From contig JAIRZA010000076.1 of NCBI GenBank assembly GCA_031267475.1, positions 1-15,315 of the forward strand: a stretch of 15,315 bases of DNA. Reading direction: 5' to 3'. A program made the translations under genes and the position numbers. Origin of the DNA: Spirochaetaceae bacterium. Lineage in GTDB: Bacteria; Spirochaetota; Spirochaetia; Treponematales; Breznakiellaceae. The first letter of the stretch is position 1; the number at the start of each line of letters is the position of its first letter. Shown here piece by piece: positions 7,979 to 13,936 of this stretch. Under the pieces are notes generated by a model. That model ran no database searches, was not told the DNA's origin, and saw only the letters and a program-made list of their open reading frames with translations.

Positions 7979-8203
7979 TTATACCTTTTCAATAACGATA
8001 TCCCACTCGCCTTCTCCGGTTTCTTCGACGCCGGCTTTGCAGCCATGTTCCCCGGCCCAGCCGGATACACCTTTCGCGGCGCATGTATAGTCAACATTCA
8101 CGGTGAGCACATCTCCCGGTTTCATAGTTTCAAGCTCTTTTTGCGCCCTGATAAGAGGCGCCGGGCAGGCTTCGCCCAGACAATCAAGAAATCGTTCCGC
8201 CAT
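7979..8203 (-). CDS. TusA-family sulfurtransferase-like protein, YeeD type
   Basis: This 74-residue cytosolic protein has the TusA fold. CPAP at 13-16 carries the catalytic cysteine (C13) that bears persulfide or receives sulfane sulfur. The rest matches E. coli YeeD in pattern (CPxPLI, a D-L-x-V strand, W-A-x-E-x-G near 49-54, and a closing W-x-I-x-I-x-K). YeeD is the partner of the YeeE thiosulfate transporter, and here the transporter gene follows by 11 nt, so the two are very probably one functional pair. Extra cysteines at 8, 41 and 55 are not part of the basic TusA motif. The frame opens four codons upstream at a TTG, but GGAGG at 8209-8213 assigns the start to the ATG at 8203. Transfer of selenium instead of sulfur is possible because of selD, but is inference. 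Confidence 0.88.
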   Translation of the reverse strand: MAERFLDCLGEACPAPLIRAQKELETMKPGDVLTVNVDYTCAAKGVSGWAGEHGCKAGVEETGEGEWDIVIEKV

Positions 8204-8208
8204 AAAAT

Positions 8209-8213
8209 CCTCC
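8209..8213 (-). promoter_or_regulatory. ribosome binding site deciding the YeeD-like start
   Basis: GGAGG, 5 nt before the ATG at 8203. The same GGAGGATTTTATG leader precedes binding proteins C, D and E, suggesting that the translation-start cassette was duplicated with the genes. Confidence 0.85.
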
Positions 8214-8229
8214 AAAAAAAAATAATAGA

Positions 8230-8259
8230 GTTTTTCGATAGCTTCAGTTATCGAAAAAC
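8230..8259. repeat. 11-bp hairpin between binding protein D and the YeeD-like gene
   Basis: GTTTTTCGATA (8230-8240) pairs with TATCGAAAAAC (8249-8259) around an 8-nt loop. It lies just after the binding protein D stop on the minus strand and is followed by CTCTATTATTTTTTTTT. The T-run begins about 7 nt past the stem, so it may be a leaky terminator leading into the YeeD-YeeE pair. Confidence 0.6.
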
Positions 8260-8265
8260 AAGCGC

Positions 8266-9267
8266 TTAAAAAAGCGAGTCGGGAACACCCGGAATGACGA
8301 CATAAACGTCTTTTACCAGCTTGTCCACATCAACATCCGCGCCAAGAATACCAAGCGCCTGCATATCCCTCGCGTTGCGTTCAAGGGCGGGCGGAACCTG
8401 GCTTACAGAGGCGCGATAGTTGTAGTTTTTGAGAATCCGGGCGTTCACGAGCGGGTCCCCGGCAACAAGATTCGCCTCGGCAAGAAGCTGGGCGGTCTCG
8501 TCCGGGTACTCCTGCACATACTTGGCCGCCTTCTGGATAGCGCGTAAAAATTTCGCGGTCGCTTCGGGATGCGCTTTAACCGTCTCCGCGCGCACTGAAA
8601 CCACACAGCAGAATTCGTCTTTATACCCCTCGTCAACGCCGTTATCAATGACAGCGCGGAACCCATTGGCGTCTTGAACGATTTGAGCCGCAGGATCGAC
8701 AAGCCCGATTGCGTCAACAACGCCCCGTTCAAGGAGCAGCGGCAATTCCGCGCCACTCTGATAGAGGAAGTTGACATCGGCGTTTTCGCCGTCTACTTTG
8801 AGACCTATGCCCGCAAGATACCGCTTGGCAAAGAGGACGGTGGCCGAGCCCGGGCTTCCCCCGCCGATTGTCTTTCCTTTAAGGCCGGCGGCGGTCATGA
8901 TCCCTGAATCTCCCCGAACCAAAACCTTGATGCAGCCGGTGTGCAGGGCGAGGGGGACTTGTACCGGAAGTCCGTTGGCCAGCGGCTGAATCAGCCCCAC
9001 CATCAGAGTCAATACACCGTCAACACTGCCGTTGGCAAGGAGATTCATCTCGTCGCCGCCGACTTGGATTGCTTCCCACTTGAGCCCCTCTTCCTCGTAG
9101 TAGCCTTTTTCCAGCGCTATTTGCAATGGCGCGATACATAGCGCGTTTAACGCAAAACCTATCTTAAACACATAGTCGTCTTCACTCTGCGCCGCTTTTT
9201 CCCGCCCGCCCGCTGAAACCGTGAGCAGGACAGCGGCAACCACTAAACCACTAAAAACTCTTTTCAT
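8266..9267 (-). CDS. NitT/TauT-type ABC substrate-binding protein D (Cys-signature family)
   Basis: This 333-residue exported solute-binding protein has a signal peptide at 1-19 ending VSA-GG (no lipobox Cys). It has the NMT1/SsuA-like order: DYVFKIGFALNALC (31-44), EKGYYEEEGL, a TAAGLKGKTIGGGSPGS hinge (125-141), LLLERGVVDAIGL and VDPAAQ. The cysteine set is C44, HTGC (C112) and FCC (C220, C221). It ends IPGVPDSLF like binding protein C, and its last 66 bp including the stop are identical to those of binding protein C. The open frame runs 60 codons further upstream, but that stretch overlaps the C_GCAxxG_C_C gene and a terminator-like hairpin; GGAGG at 9273-9277 fixes the ATG at 9267. The YeeD-YeeE genes lie immediately downstream. 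Ligand unknown. Confidence 0.9.
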   Translation of the reverse strand: MKRVFSGLVVAAVLLTVSAGGREKAAQSEDDYVFKIGFALNALCIAPLQIALEKGYYEEEGLKWEAIQVGGDEMNLLANGSVDGVLTLMVGLIQPLANGLPVQVPLALHTGCIKVLVRGDSGIMTAAGLKGKTIGGGSPGSATVLFAKRYLAGIGLKVDGENADVNFLYQSGAELPLLLERGVVDAIGLVDPAAQIVQDANGFRAVIDNGVDEGYKDEFCCVVSVRAETVKAHPEATAKFLRAIQKAAKYVQEYPDETAQLLAEANLVAGDPLVNARILKNYNYRASVSQVPPALERNARDMQALGILGADVDVDKLVKDVYVVIPGVPDSLF

Positions 9268-9272
9268 AAAAT

Positions 9273-9277
9273 CCTCC
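9273..9277 (-). promoter_or_regulatory. ribosome binding site deciding the start of binding protein D
   Basis: GGAGG, 5 nt before the ATG at 9267. It excludes the 393-codon open frame starting at 9447. Confidence 0.88.
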
Positions 9278-9316
9278 AAAAAAATAGTAACGAACCACCA
9301 CGGGGTAATTTCGCGG

Positions 9317-9362
9317 TTAAAAGAGCGGGGCTTCTCAAAACCGAGGTTTTGAGAAGCCCCGC
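9317..9362 (-). terminator. intrinsic terminator after C_GCAxxG_C_C copy 2
   Basis: GCGGGGCTTCTCAAAACC (9325-9342) is perfectly complementary to 9345-9362 (18 nt per arm, with the innermost pairs probably open as the loop). On the minus strand the stem starts 3 nt after the copy 2 stop and is followed by TCTTTTAA. This is the most terminator-like structure in the block and probably divides it into two transcripts, or allows partial read-through. Confidence 0.65.
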
Positions 9363-9365
9363 CGC

Positions 9366-9824
9366 TTAGTCCCGCGCCTCGATGTTGAGTTCCCGCGCTA
9401 TGATTTCCGCAGTCTTCGCCGCCATCTCGCCGGTAAACGCGGCGCAATGGTCATGGATTTTGCCGTCCTTCGTGTGGATATGACAGCAGAGCACCCCCTT
9501 ATGCGCCTCTCTGAAACTCTCTTGGAGCTCGCCGGCAAGTTTTATGACGTTTACGCTTTTGGGGTTTTCCGCCGGTGACGGCTCGGTTCTTCCAAAGAAA
9601 TAACCCAGCGCGATAACGCCGCCGGACACCGCTCCGCACAGGCACAGGGAACGTCCCACGCCCACGGCGAAGCCTCCCGCCGCCGCAATCAGCGTATCCG
9701 GCATCTCGGGGGCGATGTTTGCCCGTATCGCGGACACCACCGCCTCTGAACAGTAAAACGCGCCCTCGCGGGACATTTTTTCCGCGCCTTCCCGCGTCTT
9801 CTTCAAACTAATCATCTTTTCCAT
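9366..9824 (-). CDS. C_GCAxxG_C_C family protein, copy 2
   Basis: This 152-residue paralogue of copy 1 is nearly collinear with it. The cysteines are FYCSEA (C25), CLCGAVSGG (C61, C63), VLCCHIHT (C113, C114) and a late Cys in HDHCAAFTGE (C127). After HIHTK it lacks five residues present in copy 1 and carries an extra histidine pair, so this is where the two may differ in metal or partner binding. All cysteine sites use Cys codons. An open frame of 14 more codons exists upstream, but GGAGG at 9830-9834 precedes the ATG at 9824, which also aligns with the start of copy 1. It lies directly downstream of binding protein C, repeating the arrangement of binding protein E and copy 1. Function unknown. 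Confidence 0.9.
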   Translation of the reverse strand: MEKMISLKKTREGAEKMSREGAFYCSEAVVSAIRANIAPEMPDTLIAAAGGFAVGVGRSLCLCGAVSGGVIALGYFFGRTEPSPAENPKSVNVIKLAGELQESFREAHKGVLCCHIHTKDGKIHDHCAAFTGEMAAKTAEIIARELNIEARD

Positions 9825-9829
9825 ACATT

Positions 9830-9834
9830 CCTCC
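9830..9834 (-). promoter_or_regulatory. ribosome binding site deciding the start of C_GCAxxG_C_C copy 2
   Basis: GGAGG, 5 nt before the ATG at 9824. It rules out the earlier in-frame start at 9866. Confidence 0.85.
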
Positions 9835-9861
9835 AATAATTCGCAAACCTTTTTAATTAAC

Positions 9862-9933
9862 CACAAACCTCACGAACTGCGCGAACAAAACTGGTTCGTG
9901 TCGTTTGTGTGGGCAGACCACAGTCTGTTGTGG
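9862..9933. repeat. hairpins between binding protein C and C_GCAxxG_C_C copy 2
   Basis: CACAAAC-ct-CACGAAC (9862-9877) pairs with GTTCGTG-tc-GTTTGTG (9894-9909), interrupted by a 2x2 internal mismatch, with a 16-nt loop. A second small hairpin follows: CCACA (9918-9922) with TGTGG (9929-9933). Neither has a T-tract on the minus strand. Confidence 0.55.
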
Positions 9934-9954
9934 CTAAATTCCATCTCAATCCGC

Positions 9955-10959
9955 TTAAAAAAGCGAGTCGGGAACACCCGGAATGACGACATAAACGTCT
10001 TTTACCAGCTTGTCCACGTCAACGTCCGCGCTAAGAATACCAATCTCCTGCATAGCCTTAGCGTTGCGTTCAAGGGCGGGCAGCGCCTGACTTACCGATG
10101 CGCGATAGCCAAAGGTTTTTAGAACACGGGCGTTCACCAGCGGGTCCCCGGCGACAAGATTCGCCTCGGAAAGAAACCGCGCTGTCTCGTCAGGATTTTC
10201 TTGCACAAACTTGGCCGCCTTCTGGAGCGCGCGTAAAAATTTCGCCGTTGCTTCGGGATGTTCCTTAACCGTCGCGGCGCGAACCGGAATAACACAGCAG
10301 AATTCGTCTTTATAGCCCTCGTCCGCGCCAATATCCATGATGACGCGGAAACCCTGTGTGTCTTGGGCGATTTGAGCCGCGGGGTCGGTAAGCCCGATTG
10401 CGTCAACAATGCCGCGTTCAAGCAGCAGCGGCAGTTCCGAGGCGCTCTGATAGAGGAAGTCAACATCGGCCTTCTCCCCGTCAACCTTGAAACCTATACC
10501 CGCAAGATACCGCTTGGCAAAGAGGACGGTAGTCGCGCTGGGACTTCCCCCGCCGATTGTCTTTCCCTTAAGGTCCGCGGCGGTCATTATCCCTGAATCT
10601 CCACGAGCCAAAATCTTGATGCAGCCCGTGTGCAGAGCGAGTGGAATCTGTACCGGAAGCCCGTTGGCCAGCGGCTGAATCAGTCCGATCATCAAGGTAT
10701 TCAAACCGTCCACGCTGCCGTTGGTTAGCAGGTTCATCGCCTCGCCGTCGCCGACATTAACGCGCTCCCACTTGAGCCCCTCTTCATCGAGATAGCCTTT
10801 TTCCATTGCGACATATACCGGCGCGTTACACAGTCCGTTCAAACTAACGCCGATTTTGAACACATAGTCGTCTTCGCTCGCCGCCGATTTTTCCCGTCCG
10901 CCCGCCGAAACAGTGAGCAGAACCGCGGCGACCACTAAAACACCAAAAACTCTTTTCAT
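9955..10959 (-). CDS. NitT/TauT-type ABC substrate-binding protein C (Cys-signature family)
   Basis: This 334-residue exported solute-binding protein has a signal peptide at 1-19 ending VSA-GG. The fold follows binding protein D closely: DYVFKIGVSLNGLC (31-44), EKGYLDEEGL, IGLIQPLANGLPVQIPLALHTGC (91-113), a TAADLKGKTIGGGSPS hinge (126-141), LLLERGIVDAIGLTDPAAQ (178-196) and YKDEFCC (216-222). Conserved cysteines are C44, C113, C221 and C222. It shares the AATVKEHPEATAKFLRA segment with lipoprotein A and the 66-bp 3' end with binding protein D, so it is intermediate between them. GGAGG at 10965-10969 selects the ATG at 10959 over a frame that opens 13 codons earlier. It follows the permease by a 272-nt spacer and may serve that ABC transporter. 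Ligand unknown. Confidence 0.9.
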   Translation of the reverse strand: MKRVFGVLVVAAVLLTVSAGGREKSAASEDDYVFKIGVSLNGLCNAPVYVAMEKGYLDEEGLKWERVNVGDGEAMNLLTNGSVDGLNTLMIGLIQPLANGLPVQIPLALHTGCIKILARGDSGIMTAADLKGKTIGGGSPSATTVLFAKRYLAGIGFKVDGEKADVDFLYQSASELPLLLERGIVDAIGLTDPAAQIAQDTQGFRVIMDIGADEGYKDEFCCVIPVRAATVKEHPEATAKFLRALQKAAKFVQENPDETARFLSEANLVAGDPLVNARVLKTFGYRASVSQALPALERNAKAMQEIGILSADVDVDKLVKDVYVVIPGVPDSLF

Positions 10960-10964
10960 AAAAT

Positions 10965-10969
10965 CCTCC
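10965..10969 (-). promoter_or_regulatory. ribosome binding site deciding the start of binding protein C
   Basis: GGAGG, 5 nt before the ATG at 10959; the leader is identical to those of binding proteins D and E. Confidence 0.85.
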
Positions 10970-10984
10970 AAAAAAATATATAAC

Positions 10985-11135
10985 TGAACCTGTTCCAAAA
11001 TCGGTTATTTTGTAAAAGGCTCTTGCAGTTTTTCGCCCTACGGGCGCGTCATGATGACGACAAAACTGCGGTTTTCATAAGTTGCTGGACAAGCTTTGCT
11101 TGTCTCCCCAAAAACTGAATTTTGGAACAGCCTCA
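10985..11135. repeat. expanded 151-bp inverted-repeat element in the permease-binding protein C spacer
   Basis: The ends are inverted copies: TGAACCTGTTCCAAAAT (10985-11001) against ATTTTGGAACAGCCTCA (11119-11135), 15 of 17 matching. Its first 38 bases align with the compact repeat at 6705-6742 with only three differences. Inside lie nested hairpins: GCAGTTTT/AAAACTGC (11025-11032 with 11062-11069) enclosing CGCCC/GGGCG (11034-11038 with 11042-11046), then GACAAGC/GCTTGTC (11088-11094 with 11098-11104). It has no coding potential. It looks like a small non-autonomous repeat or an accumulated hairpin array. The rest of the spacer (11136-11231) shows nothing recognisable. Confidence 0.6.
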
Positions 11136-11231
11136 ACTAACATTGCAAGCACAAATAACACGATTTCGCGTCCCTTTGTGGTTCAATCCTTCTTTACTAC
11201 CCGTACTATCCGCCGGCCGCCCCCTAATTTT

Positions 11232-12014
11232 TTATCTCTTTCCCGTCCAATGCAGGACTCTTGCCTGTATCCTGTCGAAAACCAGCATGATGATGGTTAC
11301 GACGGCGGACAGCACCAACATACCGGCGACAACACGGTCATATTCCGCAAAGTCGGCGTAGTATGAAACAAAGTACCCCAGCCCCGACCGCGCGCCGAAG
11401 ATTTCGGCAACGGTAAGCAGGATGAAACTTAGTATCAGACCGGAGCCTATTCCCGACAATATTTGCGGCATAGCGCCGGGTAGAATTATCCTAAAAACGA
11501 GCTTCGCGCCCTTTAGGTTGAGGCAGCGGGCGTTGTCGAGCCAGCGGGGTTCGAGCATCGCTATGCCGTGGAGCGTACTCATCAGCACCGGCCAGAACAC
11601 GCCGAGGGTTATGATGGCCGCCGACGAGAGCCAGAATGTTGGCAGCAGCGCTATCGCGTAAGGTATAAGCATGGTTGAAGGTATGGGGTTTAGGGCGCGG
11701 AACACCGGCATCAGGATGAGTTTCAAGCGCCCGCGCAGCCCTACGAAAGCGCCGGCGCTTATGCCCAGCAACACGGATACTGAAACAGACGGCAGCAGGA
11801 GCATAAGTGAGCTTGCTATACCCCGCGCTAGGAGTTCTCTTGATTTAACGGCGGCGCGGGCTATTTTTGAAAGGCTTGGGAATATCAGTACGCCGCTCGT
11901 TTCGGTCGCGATTCCGTAAATCACGAAGGCGGCCGCAAAAATCAGCGCCGACGCCCAGTAATAATTTTTTGCCCGCGAATTCCGCCGTATTTGACGCTTG
12001 GGGTTCTGGTTCAT
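11232..12014 (-). CDS. ABC transporter permease, NitT/TauT (SsuC/TauC-like) family
   Basis: This 260-residue inner-membrane permease has a basic cytoplasmic N-terminus (1-17) and about six hydrophobic segments. The cytoplasmic coupling loop is at 161-180 (ARCLNLKGAKLVFRIILPG), with the family's AxxLGA..F..I.LPGA pattern. The segment AEIFGARSGLGYFV (203-216) is typical of taurine, sulfonate and nitrate permeases. It would form a homodimer that works with the ATPase encoded just upstream, whose stop overlaps this start by 4 nt (ATGA), so the two are translationally coupled. The substrate cannot be read from the permease; SsuC/TauC relatives move organosulfur anions, which fits the sulfur/selenium context. 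It is the only ABC permease in the window, although five binding proteins are present. Confidence 0.92.
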   Translation of the reverse strand: MNQNPKRQIRRNSRAKNYYWASALIFAAAFVIYGIATETSGVLIFPSLSKIARAAVKSRELLARGIASSLMLLLPSVSVSVLLGISAGAFVGLRGRLKLILMPVFRALNPIPSTMLIPYAIALLPTFWLSSAAIITLGVFWPVLMSTLHGIAMLEPRWLDNARCLNLKGAKLVFRIILPGAMPQILSGIGSGLILSFILLTVAEIFGARSGLGYFVSYYADFAEYDRVVAGMLVLSAVVTIIMLVFDRIQARVLHWTGKR

Positions 12015-12820
12015 CGCATAGCCTCCGTTACCACACGGTTAAGTTTATCCAGCAAGCCGTTTCGCAGTTCCGTAAAACGGCTGTTGTAAAGTACGCTGTT
12101 GTGCGAGCGCGGGCGGGGCAGATCAACCTTTATGTCGTGTACTATCCGTCCGGGATGAGCCGCCAAAAGAATGACGCGGGAGCTGAGTATCAGCGCCTCT
12201 TCGACATCATGGGTTACGAACAGCACGGTTTTGCTTTTCTCCACGCCGCCGGCCGCCAAACCTCCGGTTTGCCAAAGTTTTAACAGCATATCCTGTTGAT
12301 TCGCCCGCGTAATCTCGTCCAGCGCGCCAAAAGGCTCGTCCATCAGCAGTATGGGCGCGTTCTGCGCCAGGGAACGCGCTATCGCTATTCGCTGCCGCAT
12401 ACCGCCGGAAAGCTCGCCCGGCAGTTTGCGCCCCGCCCCGCGCAGGTCAACCATTTCGATGTAATTTTCGGCGATACGCGCCCGCTCGCGCTTGCTGTCC
12501 CCTATACCCGCCTGTTCGAGGGCGAGAGCCACGTTATCGCGGCAGTTCATCCACGGGAACAGGCTGTAGTCCTGAAACACAACAGCCCTGTCCAGTCCCG
12601 GCCCCGTTACAGTGCTTCCATCAACGGCGACAGCGCCTTTTTGCGGGAATATAAGCCCCGCCAACAGACGGAGCAGGGTGCTTTTTCCACAGCCCGAGGG
12701 ACCAATCACGGAAACGAATTCACCCTGCTCAATGCTCAGGCTGACGTTGTCAAGCACAAGCTCGCCGCCATAGTCGCCGTATGCGAAATCAACGTTTTTT
12801 ATGCTGATATAATCCGGCAT
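12011..12820 (-). CDS. ABC transporter ATP-binding protein, NitT/TauT (SsuB/TauB-like) family
   Basis: This 269-residue cytoplasmic ATPase drives the adjacent permease. Motifs in order are Walker A GPSGCGKST (40-48), Q-loop VFQDYSLFPW (81-90), signature LSGGMRQR (137-144), Walker B LLMDEP (158-163), D-loop GALD (165-168) and the switch histidine in VTHD (H204). An extra loop of about ten residues between Walker B and the switch (near 184-196, WQTGGLAAGGVEKSK) makes it slightly longer than typical family members. The gene starts 12 nt after the stop of lipoprotein B and overlaps the permease start, so binding protein, ATPase and permease form one tight operon. No strong Shine-Dalgarno site is evident, which suggests coupling to translation of the gene upstream. 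Confidence 0.95.
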   Translation of the reverse strand: MPDYISIKNVDFAYGDYGGELVLDNVSLSIEQGEFVSVIGPSGCGKSTLLRLLAGLIFPQKGAVAVDGSTVTGPGLDRAVVFQDYSLFPWMNCRDNVALALEQAGIGDSKRERARIAENYIEMVDLRGAGRKLPGELSGGMRQRIAIARSLAQNAPILLMDEPFGALDEITRANQQDMLLKLWQTGGLAAGGVEKSKTVLFVTHDVEEALILSSRVILLAAHPGRIVHDIKVDLPRPRSHNSVLYNSRFTELRNGLLDKLNRVVTEAMR

Positions 12821-12832
12821 TGATTCTAACGT

Positions 12833-13864
12833 TTAAGCGTTCCAGTCCCCGAACCGGACGGTAAACTCGTCCCAGTAAGGCGAAGGCGACTCTGTTTTAA
12901 GCTGTTCCAGAGCCTCGACATAGAGCGATGTATCTATCAGCGTGTACGGGTCCAGCGTGATTGCCGGATCAAGGTACCCTATCTGCTTCATATAATCGAA
13001 CATATCGACGACGGCCTTTGTATTCGGGTCGGTGGCAAACTCGTTGTGCGGTTCCAGCGCAAACTCACGGGCGACTGTTTCACTCAAATCCAACTGGTTT
13101 ATATTGGCGATAACGCCCGATTCGGGGTCTTCGCGCAATTTCCGCTCGGCGAGGATCATCGCCTTGACAAACGCTACCAGCGCCGGGCGTTTGCTTTTGA
13201 GCACTTTTTGCGATGTAATGATGCGGCAGCATGGATGGTGCGGCTTGAAATCGTTGCTGTACAGGGGGATTGCAAGCCCCGCCTCGACAGCCTGCGGTCC
13301 CAGAGAACTTGACCCTATGCCGGCGTCAACCTTGCCGCTCTTTACGGCCTCCAGCACATCGACAGGGCGTCTGAATTCGATAATTTCTACATCCCGTCCG
13401 GGAACAATGCCGGCGGCGTAAAGGGCGCCTCTCCAGACGACATCCGGGGTGTACAGGCGCGGCGTGCCGATAATTTTGCCCTTAAAGCCGGTAATGTCCT
13501 TGTACTGATCCGCGTTTTCCGGCTTGCAGATGACAGGATGACCGCCCGAAATCGCGCCGGCGATTACCACTATGCTGGCTCCGTTGGCGGCCTGAGTAAG
13601 CGGCGCGCTCGTGCCGAATGTAGCGCCTACATCGATTTTCCCGTTGTCGAGGGCGGCAAGACCGTCCGCGCTGTTCTGAAACAGCACGAACTCAACATTC
13701 ACCCCCGCCTCCTTGAAGTACCCTTCTTCAGCCGCAATCATAGGCAGGGTCGTACTCGCGCCTTGCGAAAACCCGACAACCAGCTCCGCCGCGTCCTTCT
13801 TTTGACATACCGAAACGGTAAGCAGAATCGCCGCCGCCGCCAAAACACTAAAAATTCTTTTCAT
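12833..13864 (-). CDS. NitT/TauT-type ABC substrate-binding lipoprotein B
   Basis: This 343-residue lipoprotein has a signal peptide ending in the lipobox LLTVSVC, so C20 would be acylated. The NMT1/SsuA-like fold is clear: LVVGFSQGAST (28-38), AAEEGYFKEAGVNVEFV (44-60), LAALDNGKIDVG, TGFKGKIIGTPRL (125-137) and VLEAVKSGKVDAGIG. It belongs to a different subgroup from binding proteins A, C, D and E, lacking the PLANG segment and the PGVPDSLF tail. Yet it has cysteines in equivalent places: HPVIC (C113) and HHPCCR (C212, C213). GGAG lies 8 nt before the ATG. It is 12 nt upstream of the ATPase, so it is the best candidate for the dedicated receptor of this transporter. SsuA-type proteins bind alkanesulfonates; the ligand here is not known. 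Confidence 0.92.
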   Translation of the reverse strand: MKRIFSVLAAAAILLTVSVCQKKDAAELVVGFSQGASTTLPMIAAEEGYFKEAGVNVEFVLFQNSADGLAALDNGKIDVGATFGTSAPLTQAANGASIVVIAGAISGGHPVICKPENADQYKDITGFKGKIIGTPRLYTPDVVWRGALYAAGIVPGRDVEIIEFRRPVDVLEAVKSGKVDAGIGSSSLGPQAVEAGLAIPLYSNDFKPHHPCCRIITSQKVLKSKRPALVAFVKAMILAERKLREDPESGVIANINQLDLSETVAREFALEPHNEFATDPNTKAVVDMFDYMKQIGYLDPAITLDPYTLIDTSLYVEALEQLKTESPSPYWDEFTVRFGDWNA

Positions 13865-13910
13865 AGTTTTTCTCCAAAAAACAACAGTTCGCTCAAACAG
13901 TTTTAATCGC

Positions 13911-13936
13911 GCTTAAAAAAGCGGCTTAAAAGAGCG
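13911..13936. repeat. 13-nt imperfect tandem duplication at the lipoprotein A stop codon
   Basis: GCTTAAAAAAGCG (13911-13923) is followed directly by GCTTAAAAGAGCG (13924-13936), one base different. The second unit contains the real stop codon of lipoprotein A; the first resembles the stop region of paralogues C and D (CGCTTAAAAAAGCG at 9952-9965 and 8263-8276). Confidence 0.6.

Noticed and set aside
9268..9447. 60-codon upstream extension of the binding protein D frame
   Set aside because: It overlaps the C_GCAxxG_C_C gene in another frame and the terminator-like hairpin, has no export-signal character, and a GGAGG site and signal peptide mark the start at 9267.
4971..9824. Possible selenocysteine (in-frame TGA) in the C_GCAxxG_C_C proteins, because of nearby selD and known selenoprotein members
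   Set aside because: All family cysteine positions are ordinary Cys codons and the frames end where the paralogues end.
10960..11231. Riboswitch or structured leader before binding protein C
   Set aside because: The spacer is rich in simple nested palindromes related to a repeat elsewhere in the window and matches no riboswitch core I recognise.
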